From Acidobacteriota bacterium (GTDB lineage: Bacteria; Acidobacteriota; Aminicenantia; JBFLYD01), in NCBI GenBank assembly GCA_040756905.1, contig JBFLYD010000043.1:1-64000 (forward strand): a stretch of DNA of 64,000 nucleotides, written 5' to 3'. The position numbers were made by a program, and so were the translations under genes. Positions 1 to 8,890 of the stretch are shown here, piece after piece. How positions within the stretch are numbered: the stretch's first letter is position 1; each line of letters opens with the position of its first letter. The notes under the pieces were generated by a model that worked only from the letters and a program-made list of their open reading frames with translations, searched no databases and was not told the origin of the DNA.

Positions 1-30
1 ACTTTTTCAAATTCTGATTTCATCGAAAAA

Positions 31-120
31 GTGGCCGGAATAAATCGGAATGGGTGGCCACTTTCAATCAGAATCAGTGGCCGGTTTGAATCGGAATCGA
101 TGGCCACTTTGGATCGGAAT
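31..120. repeat. Tandem GTGGCC...TCGGAAT units, IS-end-like
   Basis: Four imperfect units of 20-24 bp begin at 31, 53, 77 and about 100. Each starts with (G)TGGCC and ends in ATCGGAAT or ATCAGAAT; two carry GTGGCCGG and two carry TGGCCACTTT. Arrays of this kind occur as repeated transposase-binding sites at the ends of some IS21-family elements, so this may be the terminus of an insertion sequence whose body lies left of the window. No transposase is visible here. Confidence 0.45.
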
Positions 121-146
121 ATACAGTCTTAATGTCAAATAAAACA

Positions 147-174
147 TTGAGTTATGGCATTTTCTTGCTAAAAT
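147..174 (+). promoter_or_regulatory. Possible sigma-70 promoter of recD2
   Basis: TTGAGT (147-152) and TAAAAT (169-174) are separated by 16 bp and lie about 35 bp before the recD2 start. No Shine-Dalgarno sequence is obvious ahead of the ATG. This is a motif match by eye only. Confidence 0.35.
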
Positions 175-208
175 TTGTATCATATGTTAATAATTTCTTA
201 AATTAAAA

Positions 209-2419
209 ATGTTAGAAATATTGCAGGGCACAATAGAAAAAATAATCTATGAAAACTCAGAATCAGGATTTGCAATTTTAAAGCTAAAAGAATACGAAAA
301 AGGAGATGAAATTACTGCTCTTGGAAATTTTCCATCAGTTAAAGAAGGAGAACATGTAAGGATTGAAGGAGAATGGATTGTATCGCCAAAATATGGAAAA
401 CAATTTAAAGTCCAGAAAGTTGAACTTTTAATTCCTTCCTCGAAAAAAGGGATTGAAAAATTTTTAGCCTCCGGATTGATAAAGGGAATCGGAAATAAAT
501 ATGCAAAAAAAATTGTTGAAAAATTCGGAGAAAGAACAGTCGAAATCCTTGATAAAAGTCCTGAGGAATTAAAAAAAACCTCTGGAATCGGCGAAAAAAA
601 ATTAGAGCTAATAAAAAATTCCTGGAATAAAGAGAGAGAAAAATTCAGAATAATCTCTTCGATTCAGGAATTTGGTATATCAATAAATTTAGCCCTGAAG
701 ATTTATAAATTCTATAAAAATAATTCACTCGAGGTGATCAAGAATAACCCTTATCAGCTTGCTCTTGACATCTGGGGAGTTGGGTTTAAAACAGCTGATA
801 AAATAGCGCTATCCCTTGGGATTGACCCAAAATCTTTCATAAGAATAAAAGCATACATTCTATATTTAATGGAAGAAGATTTGTCAGAAGGAAATGTCTT
901 TTCCATTAAAAATAGTCTCATAAAAAAAGCAGCAAAACAGCTGGAAGTTGAAGAAGAGGAGATAGGAAGGGCTGTAGAAGAATTAAAAAGAGAGAAGCTC
1001 GTCATCGAAGAACCTATAGCATCAAATTTGAGACCAAATGAGTTTATGAAATCCTCATCTGAAATTTTGACCGCTGAATTAGAAACTTATCAAAAAGCGT
1101 TATATCTTCCGTTTTTTTATAAGATTGAAAGAGAGGTGGCTGAATCAATCCTGAACCTTCTTTCATATCCGAAACTTTTTAAAAATATCGATGTGTCAAA
1201 ATGGATTGAAGAAACAGAAAAAGAGATGGGAATCGAATTTGCAGAGAAACAGAAAGAAGCGATAAAAAAAGCTATAGATGAAAAAGTTATTATAATAACA
1301 GGGGGACCTGGCACGGGAAAAACAACTCTCATAAGAGCAATCTCAAAAATATACAGGAGCATGGGAAAGCTTGTGGTATTGTGTGCTCCAACAGGAAGGG
1401 CGGCAAAAAGATTGGGGGAGACATCCGGTGAGGATGCAAAAACAATACATAGACTTCTTGAATACAGACCCCAGGAAAATAGGTTTTTCCGCAACGAAAA
1501 TAACCCATTAAAAGCAGACCTTGTTGTGATAGATGAGTTTTCAATGGTGGATCTCCCACTTTTTTATAATTTGGTAAAGGCGATTCCTTCCTGGACAAGT
1601 CTTTTAATAGTAGGAGATAAAGACCAGCTTCCCTCTGTTGGTCCCGGTAATGTATTGAAAGATATAATTGAATCAAATGCCATTCCTGTTGTTGAACTTA
1701 ATGAAATATTCAGGCAGGCTAAAAAAAGTATGATTGTTTTGAATAGTCACAGAATCAGACGGGGAGAGTTTCCTTATCTTCCAAAAGATGACACCTATGA
1801 CTTTCAATTTATTCCTGAGGAGGACGAGAACGAAGTGTATAAGAAAATTCTTGAACTCTCTGAAACGATTCCAAGGAAATACGGTTTTGAATCAATTTCA
1901 TCGGATGTTCAGTTAATATCTCCGATGTATAAAGGAATTATAGGAGTTGATAATCTAAACAGAGCCCTTCAGAAATTATTGAACCCCAGCGGGAAAAAAA
2001 TCTCAGAGATTCCATTCCACCAGGGAGATAAAGTGATGCAAATAAAAAATAATTACGATAAAGAAGTATTCAACGGAGATATGGGAAAGGTAATGGACAT
2101 AAGCGAGAGGAGGATGAGAGTAAAATTTGAAGATAGGGAGATTGAATACGGAAGGGAAGAATTTGATGAGTTGGTTCTATCCTATGCAATATCCATTCAT
2201 AAATCCCAGGGAAGCGAATATATAGCCTGTATAATTCCCCTTCTAACACAGCATTATATAATGCTTCAGAGGAATCTCCTCTACACAGCTTTAACAAGAG
2301 CAAAAAAATTGGCGATTATAATTGGTTCAAAAAAAGCTCTCTTCATTGCAATAAGGAACAATAAACCCCTTAAAAGAAATACAAACTTATCTACTCTCCT
2401 CCAAAAAGGTGTTGGATAG
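209..2419 (+). CDS. recD2: RecD2-type ATP-dependent DNA helicase (SF1B)
   Basis: The 736-residue protein has the RecD2 layout: an N-terminal OB-like region, helix-hairpin-helix repeats at about 80-200 (GIGNKYAKKIVEKFG, then GVGFKTADKIA), and a helicase core. Walker A GGPGTGKTT is near residue 365, Walker B VVIDEFSMVD near 440, and the C-terminal motif SYAISIHKSQGSEY near 660. RecD2 is a 5'-3' helicase that, unlike RecD, works without RecBC; none of recB, recC, addA or addB is in the window. The length is normal for the family. The gene is alone on the plus strand and is followed by repeats. Confidence 0.95.
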   Translation: MLEILQGTIEKIIYENSESGFAILKLKEYEKGDEITALGNFPSVKEGEHVRIEGEWIVSPKYGKQFKVQKVELLIPSSKKGIEKFLASGLIKGIGNKYAKKIVEKFGERTVEILDKSPEELKKTSGIGEKKLELIKNSWNKEREKFRIISSIQEFGISINLALKIYKFYKNNSLEVIKNNPYQLALDIWGVGFKTADKIALSLGIDPKSFIRIKAYILYLMEEDLSEGNVFSIKNSLIKKAAKQLEVEEEEIGRAVEELKREKLVIEEPIASNLRPNEFMKSSSEILTAELETYQKALYLPFFYKIEREVAESILNLLSYPKLFKNIDVSKWIEETEKEMGIEFAEKQKEAIKKAIDEKVIIITGGPGTGKTTLIRAISKIYRSMGKLVVLCAPTGRAAKRLGETSGEDAKTIHRLLEYRPQENRFFRNENNPLKADLVVIDEFSMVDLPLFYNLVKAIPSWTSLLIVGDKDQLPSVGPGNVLKDIIESNAIPVVELNEIFRQAKKSMIVLNSHRIRRGEFPYLPKDDTYDFQFIPEEDENEVYKKILELSETIPRKYGFESISSDVQLISPMYKGIIGVDNLNRALQKLLNPSGKKISEIPFHQGDKVMQIKNNYDKEVFNGDMGKVMDISERRMRVKFEDREIEYGREEFDELVLSYAISIHKSQGSEYIACIIPLLTQHYIMLQRNLLYTALTRAKKLAIIIGSKKALFIAIRNNKPLKRNTNLSTLLQKGVG

Positions 2420-2433
2420 TTTTTTAATTAAAC

Positions 2434-2588
2434 TAACACAAACGAATTAAATAAATTGACATGTAGGGCATGGCTTTAGCCATGCATTAAGCAACCTCCG
2501 AATCAACCCATGAAACAAGTCCAGGGCAAGGTTCGGGGCAGGCTCTGAAGGGTTGCCCTACAAATTATTTATTGCTTTTGTATTAACA
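2434..2588. repeat. Family C intergenic element, copy C1
   Basis: The unit is about 155 bp with imperfect terminal inverted repeats. The left end reads AACACAAACGAATTAAATAA and the right end, reversed, AATACAAAAGCAATAAATAA. Inside are TAGGGCATGGC near the left end and GGTTGCCCTA near the right end, plus a conserved core containing AACCCATGAAAC. Related copies lie at 11291-11430, 23971-24124 and 59783-59937, with fragments elsewhere. It encodes nothing and resembles a MITE. Confidence 0.75.
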
Positions 2589-2610
2589 CATGTTCACAAA
2601 CTTTTCACGC

Positions 2611-2655
2611 AAAAATGCAAAAAATGGGGTCAGGTCTTATTTTTTGCATTTTTTT
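2611..2655. repeat. Family B (REP) palindrome, orphan copy B1
   Basis: AAAAATGCAAAAAA and TTTTTTGCATTTTT arms flank GGGGTCAGGTCT. The same sequence forms both ends of the transposase element at 43595-44678. It lies 3' of the PIN toxin gene and could act as a terminator or mRNA-end hairpin. Confidence 0.8.
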
Positions 2656-2710
2656 AATCATGCGGTGTCAGGCTTAACACCGATAGACATCGATATATTA
2701 AATTTTAAAT

Positions 2711-3112
2711 TTATTCCTTATAGGGAAGAGATTCCTGAGCTATGTACTCCTTTAATATTTCATATTCAGGATCTTTATGAATTAGAATTGCATCCATCTG
2801 TTTTGCATAAGCTGCAATTATTGCATCAGCTAAAGAAATGGGATGATTTGCTTTTAAATATCCTGCGCTTAAAAGTATTGGTTCGTCAATTTCATTCAAA
2901 ATTTTTGCAGGGAGTCGTTTTAACATTGCATATCTTTCATCTGCAATTTCCTGACCTCTTCTTTTCAATGTGATGTAATATATCTCAATTAAAACAATGA
3001 AAGGAATATAAACATTATGTTTCTTGATTACATCTTCGACTCTATCAGCTCCTTGCTCATCTTCAAGTAGAGAAATAATGGCAGATGTATCTAAAATGAA
3101 ATTTTTATTCAA
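2711..3112 (-). CDS. PIN-domain toxin, VapC-like ribonuclease
   Basis: The 133-residue protein is a full-length PIN domain. An acidic residue is seen at D8 (FILDTSA), others in IVLIEIY, LADAIIAAY and the C-terminal HKDPE; these are the expected metal-binding positions. VapC toxins are Mg-dependent endoribonucleases, often cutting tRNA, that are held inactive by the cognate antitoxin. The start is probably the TTG at 3112, inside the last codons of the upstream AbrB-type gene, so the pair overlaps by 8 nt and is likely translationally coupled. The target RNA cannot be read from sequence. Confidence 0.88.
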   Translation of the reverse strand: MNKNFILDTSAIISLLEDEQGADRVEDVIKKHNVYIPFIVLIEIYYITLKRRGQEIADERYAMLKRLPAKILNEIDEPILLSAGYLKANHPISLADAIIAAYAKQMDAILIHKDPEYEILKEYIAQESLPYKE

Positions 3113-3332
3113 TCAGTTTATCCTTCTGACGTTCAGAAATTAATATTTGATTTAATTTCTCTCCTTTAGCCGAACCTCTCAGAGCTTTAACAATATCCTC
3201 AGGAACTGGAATAACTTTGATGGTTTTTCCTGTGTCAATCCATTCCAAAGAGGTACCATCTTTTATGCCATATTTATGCCTTATAAAAGATGGAATCACT
3301 GTTTGGCCTTTTTTTGTTACAGAAGTTTTCAC
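3105..3332 (-). CDS. AbrB/SpoVT-type antitoxin
   Basis: This is a 75-residue swapped-hairpin DNA-binding protein starting MKTSVTKKGQTVIPSFIR, the typical AbrB/MazE/VapB N-terminus. I chose a GTG start at 3332 because AGGTG lies 8 nt upstream and the family normally begins exactly here; an in-frame TTG at 3359 would add nine unusual residues. It is followed directly by the overlapping PIN toxin. Antitoxins of this type neutralise the toxin and repress their own operon. Confidence 0.85.
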   Translation of the reverse strand: MKTSVTKKGQTVIPSFIRHKYGIKDGTSLEWIDTGKTIKVIPVPEDIVKALRGSAKGEKLNQILISERQKDKLIE

Positions 3333-3455
3333 TTTATTATCACCTATTTTATGATACAAGACATTTTTTAAATTTGCAAGTCAAATTTTGAATTATGGGG
3401 TTAAAATTGGGCGAGTTCTCAATCACGCAATGTCTATACTCTTTGCAAATCTAAA

Positions 3456-3480
3456 TTAAAAAATTCAGAGGCGTCTCTGA
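3456..3480 (-). terminator. Possible rho-independent terminator
   Basis: Read on the minus strand, TCAGAG-ACGC-CTCTGA is followed by ATTTTTTAA. It lies downstream of the membrane protein gene at 3688-4506 and its repeat, and upstream of the toxin-antitoxin pair. The stem is short (6 bp). Confidence 0.4.
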
Positions 3481-3510
3481 TTTTAAAAAGGTAGCCCACC
3501 CTTTTTGTTC

Positions 3511-3690
3511 TAGTGTGATGTCTCATAAATCTCTTTCCAGACAAACAATTTCTCATAAAGCACACTGAAGGGGTATGGGGAAGGAACTTCCCCAGCCTGG
3601 GGAGCAAAGCGTCTAAGGAGATCTTTCTCCCATAGGGAAAGTGTCATGTCACAATAATATAATGAAAGGTATTTAAGTGACATGACACTA
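3511..3690 (-). repeat. Family A structured element, copy A1
   Basis: The unit is 180 bp and flanked by TA on each side (CTAGTGTG...GACACTAG). Hairpin 1 pairs GTGTCATGTCAC with GTGACATGACAC at 3628-3688. Hairpin 2, at the other end, pairs AGTGTG with CACACT. The middle carries the conserved blocks CCCATAGGGAAAG and GGGGTATGGGGAAG. The minus-strand gene at 3688-4506 takes its TAG stop from the end of this element. It is inverted relative to A2 on the other side of that gene. Confidence 0.85.
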
Positions 3691-4506
3691 GATGCTGTGG
3701 GGGATAAGGAATAAGATAAGGGTAAATATTGCTCCTAAAATCACAAGCTTTGCAAAAAGCTTTGAATCGATTTTTTTGAATTTATAAACAAGAAGGGCTA
3801 AAAGCCAGTAAATTAGAATTATTAAAGTTTTATTATCAGTTATATCCATTCCAAAAGGGATCCCTGTCCAGGCTTTCCCATATACTTCATAGGCAATCCA
3901 CCATCCAATCGGAAACCCGGTAATAAAAAACACAACCAGAGCAATTAACACAGAATTAGTCATCTTGGAAATCGTTTCATTTTTATCATCACCAAAAAGA
4001 TGAAGTAAAGAAAAATAAAGCGAATGAATCAGTATGAACAAAGCAGTCATCATAAGTGTGATATGGAACAAAGTCCCCACTTTTGAAACTGACCCTTCAT
4101 GCTTTATGAAATATAAATTTTTCGGAGCATTTTTCGGAAGAATAATTTCTTTTCCTTCCCTATCCTTTGCCTTGAAAAAAAAGTAAGTTCTTTCTCCCTT
4201 TGGCTTTCCTTTTAAATTGTAAAAATAATAATCTGTACCTTGAAGTTGGGTCATGGTAAAAGTCTCAAATCCTTTCTCTTTCCTTAAATTTAATGTAACT
4301 TCTTCTGCACCGATAGGGGATGAAGATTTTACCTGAATCAGCTTGTCCTTTTTTTCAGGCTGCTCGTCTCTATGAACATATGAGATATAAAAATTTCCAT
4401 TCATTGAAATTTCTGTTGGGTTTTTTATCAAAGTGGCTAAATAGATAAAAAAACCTATAAAAGAAATAAAAATTATTATGGCTCTTGCCTTTCTTTCTAT
4501 ACTCAT
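3688..4506 (-). CDS. Hypothetical membrane protein
   Basis: I do not recognise this 272-residue protein. It has an N-terminal membrane segment (about residues 8-25), an extracytoplasmic region of about 120 residues rich in beta-type sequence (TYFFFKAKDREGKEI, reminiscent of an immunoglobulin-like fold), then about four hydrophobic helices. The start has a good ribosome-binding site (GAGGAGG, 4 nt before ATG). The stop codon lies in the terminal bases of repeat A1, so the original C-terminus may have been trimmed. The gene is bracketed by two inverted family A elements. Confidence 0.7.
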   Translation of the reverse strand: MSIERKARAIIIFISFIGFFIYLATLIKNPTEISMNGNFYISYVHRDEQPEKKDKLIQVKSSSPIGAEEVTLNLRKEKGFETFTMTQLQGTDYYFYNLKGKPKGERTYFFFKAKDREGKEIILPKNAPKNLYFIKHEGSVSKVGTLFHITLMMTALFILIHSLYFSLLHLFGDDKNETISKMTNSVLIALVVFFITGFPIGWWIAYEVYGKAWTGIPFGMDITDNKTLIILIYWLLALLVYKFKKIDSKLFAKLVILGAIFTLILFLIPHSI

Positions 4507-4608
4507 CTTGCCTCCTCTATTTTAAAAAAAGATTTTATAAGAAAAAATTTAGATTATCAAACAGAACCTTTAAAAATTAATAGAAAAGCACAAATATTTG
4601 TTCCATTC

Positions 4609-4788
4609 TATTGTCGTGTCACTTAAATATCTTTTGTTATTCCTTTGTGACACGACACTTTCCCTATGGGAGAAAGATCTCCTTAGACGCTTTGCTCCCC
4701 AGGCTGTGGAAGTTCCTTCCCCATACCCCTTCAGTGCGCTTAAGGAGAAATTCTTTGTCTGTAAAGATATTTATGGGACAGCACACTA
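4609..4788 (+). repeat. Family A structured element, copy A2
   Basis: The unit is 180 bp. Hairpin 1 has TGTCGTGTCAC pairing with GTGACACGACA, which differs from A1 in both arms so that pairing is kept. The middle block TTTCCCTATGGGAG is followed by hairpin 2 (AGTGCGCT with AGCACACT, one G-T pair). It is oriented opposite to A1. Confidence 0.85.
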
Positions 4789-4807
4789 TTTTTATCCCTC
4801 ACCCCCG

Positions 4808-4930
4808 TATCAACCCATGAAACAAGTTCAGGGCAAGGTTCGGGGCAAGCTTTAATCTTCTCCCCTTAGGGGAGAGGGAAGGGTGAGGGGGTAGAAATGT
4901 ATTAAAATTGAATACGTTTGCATTAGTTAT
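4808..4930. repeat. Fragment of family C plus CTCCCC/GGGGAG repeat
   Basis: The sequence AACCCATGAAACAAG...GGGGCAAG is the core of family C. It is followed by a CTCCCCTTAGGGGAG palindrome and the family end AATACGTTTGCATTAG. A similar composite is at 52546-52640. No coding potential is seen. Confidence 0.6.
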
Positions 4931-4936
4931 AATTCG

Positions 4937-5019
4937 CAAAAAGCAAAAAGGGGACAGGCTACTTTTTCACACGCAAAAATGCAAAAAACAAGACCTGACC
5001 CCATTTTTTTGCATTTTTA
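4937..5019. repeat. Family B (REP) palindromes, copy B2
   Basis: Two neighbouring REP-like units are present: a variant with GGGGACAGGCTAC (4949-4961), and a full copy with AAGACCTGACCCC between A-rich and T-rich GCAAAAA/TTTTTGC arms (4973-5019). The second ends on the stop codon of the minus-strand gene at 5017-7176 and may end its transcript. Confidence 0.75.
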
Positions 5020-7176
5020 CTTTGAAGAGGGGATTATAGACAAAACAAAAGGGGGCTCTTCGCTAATTTCAGTTTCATCGTAAATTTTTAATCGAATAAA
5101 ATAAAGATAGCGATCTTTATAAGGGAAAAAAGGGGGGTTTTCGATAGATTTTTCAAATTCTTTTTCTGTTAGACCTTTATAGATTAAAACATCTCCGGAA
5201 AAGAGGGAAGCTTTGGCTTTGATTTTCTTTCTATTTATTAGAAATTTTATCCTATTTATTTTTTTAAAAGATGTAAAAACAAAATCGAATTTTCCTTTAT
5301 TGAAAAGGGAGAATTTTCCAAAATCTTCCATTAAAGTAGTTTCATCGATTGAATGGAATGAGACCTTTGTTCTATCCAGATAAATTGCTCTCTTTGAGCC
5401 TGTAATTCTTATTCTTGGAAAAACAACAAATATAAAGACTAAGAGTAAAGTAAAAATGAGAGTGAGGATTTTATTTATGTTGATTTTTTTTAGAAATTCA
5501 GGCTTTCTGATTTTAAAAATGTAAATAAAAATTAAAGCAACTGTTAGAAATACCCAGAAATAATTTGGAATGTATCCCCAGTTATCTATTTTAATAAAAG
5601 AGGGAAGAAACTTTGGTAACGAGATGTATAGATTGCTCAAATCGTAAAAAAGAGCCCCTGCTCTTATTTTTACATCATGGGTTGTTGGCTGATAAAGAGC
5701 AAGGGGATCAAGGGTCAGAAATACTGAAATCAAAATTGAAAGACACAGAGAAAGGAAAAAAATTGTCATAAAAAATTTAGATTTATTCTCTTTGAGAAAA
5801 AAGCCAAGAAAAATTATAAACGCAAAGGAAACTGCTGTGAAAGGTCTTGCGGGCGGGCACCATCCTCCCCTATGTGTTAAAAATGCGTAGTTAAAGAGGA
5901 ATGAAAATGAGAGGATCGACCATAGAAAAAACTCAATCTTTGATTTTCTGAGAATTTCCACTAATCCAAGGAATGAGAAAAAATAAAAAGGAGAATATGG
6001 AAGAAGTCCATCCCTCTGGTCAAAAAAATAATCCAGAAAGGAATCTATCCTCAATTTTAAAGATATTTTTCTCATTATAAGATCTTTTAAATACTTCATC
6101 TTTTCAGGTGTTAATGTTCCCTCATAAACAGCAAAAGTAGAAATGGTCCCATACTTAGAATACATAAAATTAAGGAAAAACAAATACGAAATCAAAGGAA
6201 TTAAGATAATTGGGATTATTCTAATAAAATAAATTTTATTCTTTATCGCAGAATAAATTAAAAATAAAAAAATTGAGATAAGAATTATATTGTATTTTAC
6301 CCCAAACCATGGAAAAGTCGAGAGAAGCACGCCACAGAAGAATGAATTGAATAAATTCAATTTATTAAAGCGAACAATCCTCAATACATAAACAGAAAAT
6401 GAAATCATTGGAATTTCAGGGTAGACATGAAAAGAATAAAATAGAATTGGAACGGAAAAAGAATAAATGGCCCAGATTGAAAGAGCTATTTTCAAATTTT
6501 TAAATTCATCCTTTGCAAATAAAAATATCTGAATTCCTAAAAATGCGCTCAATAGAATCATGAAAAATCTGACTATAAAATCTGCCCAGCCATGAATCTG
6601 GGTGGAAATCCAGTAAGCCGGGAGAACAAGGTATGAAAGACCCGGAAGATGGATCGAATACCATTCCGATGGGCCTTTTATCCCCCAGGTTGCGTGGGGT
6701 CTCAGTCTATATGGAAAAAATGTCTTGTAATCCTCTCTTATATAATTATTCCTTAAATTTATGTCTCCATCCTTTAATATGCTGTGGGAGATAAGAAGAT
6801 AGTGAGGTTCATCTCCCGAGAATGAGATATTCTTAGAGAGAAATGCAAACAGGAAAATTGTATAGATTGCTAAAGAAATAAAAAAAAGTAGGAAAATGAG
6901 ATTTTTTATATTAATTCTTGAAATATTTTCCAATAAATTCATTATTCTTTTTCTAAAAACATTTTTTATAGGTTCTAAATTGAGATAGACAATCAAAAAC
7001 AAAACTATGAAAAGTAAAAAAAATGCTCTTGTTATGAAATCAGTCCTGTGAACATAAAGTTTAAACCTCATAAATGGAATCAGAGTTAAAAGAATAAGAG
7101 GTGATAGATTCAATAGTCTATTTAATTTATCCCAGGTCAATTTTTCCAATTTGTGATTAAATCTTTCTCTCAACAA
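5017..7176 (-). CDS. GT-C-like polytopic membrane glycosyltransferase
   Basis: The 719-residue protein has about a dozen hydrophobic helices and a C-terminal soluble part of about 150 residues. The first extracytoplasmic loop carries SGDEPHYLLI, the acidic motif typical of GT-C fold (dolichyl/polyprenyl-phosphate sugar dependent) transferases; a later loop holds HRGGWCPPARPFTAV. Such enzymes transfer sugars from lipid carriers on the outer face of the membrane. The acceptor is unknown. The start is unclear: the longest frame begins with TTG at 7176 and overlaps the aminotransferase gene by 20 nt without a clear ribosome-binding site. Confidence 0.65.
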   Translation of the reverse strand: MLRERFNHKLEKLTWDKLNRLLNLSPLILLTLIPFMRFKLYVHRTDFITRAFFLLFIVLFLIVYLNLEPIKNVFRKRIMNLLENISRINIKNLIFLLFFISLAIYTIFLFAFLSKNISFSGDEPHYLLISHSILKDGDINLRNNYIREDYKTFFPYRLRPHATWGIKGPSEWYSIHLPGLSYLVLPAYWISTQIHGWADFIVRFFMILLSAFLGIQIFLFAKDEFKNLKIALSIWAIYSFSVPILFYSFHVYPEIPMISFSVYVLRIVRFNKLNLFNSFFCGVLLSTFPWFGVKYNIILISIFLFLIYSAIKNKIYFIRIIPIILIPLISYLFFLNFMYSKYGTISTFAVYEGTLTPEKMKYLKDLIMRKISLKLRIDSFLDYFFDQRDGLLPYSPFYFFSFLGLVEILRKSKIEFFLWSILSFSFLFNYAFLTHRGGWCPPARPFTAVSFAFIIFLGFFLKENKSKFFMTIFFLSLCLSILISVFLTLDPLALYQPTTHDVKIRAGALFYDLSNLYISLPKFLPSFIKIDNWGYIPNYFWVFLTVALIFIYIFKIRKPEFLKKININKILTLIFTLLLVFIFVVFPRIRITGSKRAIYLDRTKVSFHSIDETTLMEDFGKFSLFNKGKFDFVFTSFKKINRIKFLINRKKIKAKASLFSGDVLIYKGLTEKEFEKSIENPPFFPYKDRYLYFIRLKIYDETEISEEPPFVLSIIPSSK

Positions 7177-8461
7177 TAAGTTTGAGAGATTCGATGAACC
7201 TATCGATATCAGAGAAAGAGTTATAGATGTGGGTTGACACTCTTGTCAAATCATAATCATATTCGGAGACAATTCTAACTACAATCTTCTGATTTTTCCA
7301 TAATTTTTTTGCTATCTCTGCTGCAGGTATTCCATCAATCTTAAATGATACAATGCCTGCTGAAAGAGAATTGTTCATCGGTGAATGAATTTTCAAGCCT
7401 GGAATTTCAAAAAGTTTCCCCCTCAGATATCGATTTAATTGTTTAATTCTCAGTTCAATTCTTTCTTTTCCAATTGTGTTCTGAAATTCAAAAGCTTTTT
7501 TTAATCCAACCAGCAATGATTCATTGATCGTTCCGACAGTGAATCTATCAGATAAAAGTTTTAAATCATTCCATCCTCCGCTTGCGATTACAGGATAGAG
7601 AAGGTGATTGATTTCTTTTCTTATGTAAAGAAGTCCTGTTCCTTTAGGTGCTAAAAGCCATTTATGGAACGAAGATGCATAAAAGTCACAGCCGATCTCT
7701 TTAAGATTTATTTTAATCATTCCAGGTGGATGAGCTCCATCGATTACAGATAGAATTTTTTTATCCCTTGCTAACTTGCATATCTCTTTTACAGGCATAA
7801 CTGCGCCATTTGTGAAAAGGATATGAGATATACTTATCACTTTCGTTTTCTTTGCGATTCCATCATTTATGATGTTTAAAATCTCATTTTCATCTGCAGG
7901 TTGAAAGGGAAGGTGGACTCTTTTTATTCTTATCCCATCCCTTGCTTCTCTCACTTCCCAGCATGCTTTACCTCCCACATGTTCATGGTCGGATGTAAGT
8001 ATTTCATCCCCTTTTTTAAGAACAAGACCCTGGGCTACCATGTTCATTCCTTCAGTGGTATTCCTTGTAATTACAATTTCTTCAGGGTCTGCTCCAAGAA
8101 ACTCTGCTCCGATTTCTTTGAGGTTTGAATAATCCTCTTTCGTCTCTGTAAAATATATTTCATTTTGAACTATATCTCTTATCACAGCTTCGACAACAAT
8201 TCTTGGTGAAATTCCAAGACTTCCATTGTTTAAATAAATTCCTTTTTTTGAAAGAATGAAGTGCTCTCTTACAAGATCCCAGTAGTATTCTTCATCGACA
8301 ATCGATTGCTCTGAAATTCTCTGAAGAGAATATAGAGGACTTTTACTCATTATTCTCAGTAAAGCAGGCAAGCTTATCGAGAAAATTCCCCTTAAAAACT
8401 CTCTCCGAGAGTTTTGTCTTCTTTCGCTTATTCTTCCAGATTTTAATTTTGGCTTTGGAAT
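7157..8461 (-). CDS. Tat-exported class V (PLP) aminotransferase
   Basis: The fold-type I PLP enzyme resembles isopenicillin-N epimerase and cysteine desulfurases. It shows GDEILTSDHEH, the cofactor aspartate in SVIDGAHPPG, and the Schiff-base lysine in ASSFHKWLLAPKGTG. The frame stays open for 30 codons above the first standard start (TTG, 8371) and codes for SRREFLRGIFSISLPALL, a clear twin-arginine signal. Upstream of it an in-frame TAA is followed immediately by ATT at 8461, with AAGGAGG 8 nt before it. I therefore place the start at this ATT, or assume a sequence error. Class V enzymes with Tat signals are known. Substrate unknown. Confidence 0.8.
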   Translation of the reverse strand: MPKPKLKSGRISERRQNSRREFLRGIFSISLPALLRIMSKSPLYSLQRISEQSIVDEEYYWDLVREHFILSKKGIYLNNGSLGISPRIVVEAVIRDIVQNEIYFTETKEDYSNLKEIGAEFLGADPEEIVITRNTTEGMNMVAQGLVLKKGDEILTSDHEHVGGKACWEVREARDGIRIKRVHLPFQPADENEILNIINDGIAKKTKVISISHILFTNGAVMPVKEICKLARDKKILSVIDGAHPPGMIKINLKEIGCDFYASSFHKWLLAPKGTGLLYIRKEINHLLYPVIASGGWNDLKLLSDRFTVGTINESLLVGLKKAFEFQNTIGKERIELRIKQLNRYLRGKLFEIPGLKIHSPMNNSLSAGIVSFKIDGIPAAEIAKKLWKNQKIVVRIVSEYDYDLTRVSTHIYNSFSDIDRFIESLKLIVERKI

Positions 8462-8533
8462 TTAAGTAACCTCCTTATTTATAATTAAGAAATTTATACA
8501 ATAAAATAAGAAGATTGCAAAATCAATAAAAAA

Positions 8534-8610
8534 TGGCGCGCCTAGAGGGACTCGAACCCCCGACCCGCTGCTTAGAAGGCAGCTGCTCTATCCTACTGAG
8601 CTATAGGCGC
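8534..8610 (-). tRNA. tRNA-Arg (anticodon TCT)
   Basis: Read on the minus strand, acceptor GCGCCTA pairs with TAGGCGC. The anticodon stem GCTGC/GCAGC encloses loop CTTCTAA (anticodon TCT, reading AGA). The T arm is GGGTTCGAGTCCC. The 3' CCA is encoded (8534-8536). Confidence 0.95.
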
Positions 8611-8612
8611 AA

Positions 8613-8688
<76 letters not shown>

Positions 8689-8890
8689 TCTTTACCAAAA
8701 TAGCACAAGGATTGACTTGAGTCAATTACATGTTTTAAATCATCTAAAATGTAACCGAAAAATGTTATAAATCCTCCTCAGGAATAAAAGAACCTGACCC
8801 TTTTATATACCTTTATATAAAAATTTGTGGAAAATATTTTTATAAGATGTTAAAAATTTTAGTGTAAATAAAAAGAGGAGGCATGAAGAA

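Noticed and set aside
2590-2973. Plus-strand frame opposite the PIN toxin
   Set aside because: Antisense to a convincing PIN domain and begins in a REP palindrome.
4598-4855. Open frames of 69-85 codons
   Set aside because: They run through repeat A2 and a family C fragment, and similar frames appear in every copy of the repeats.
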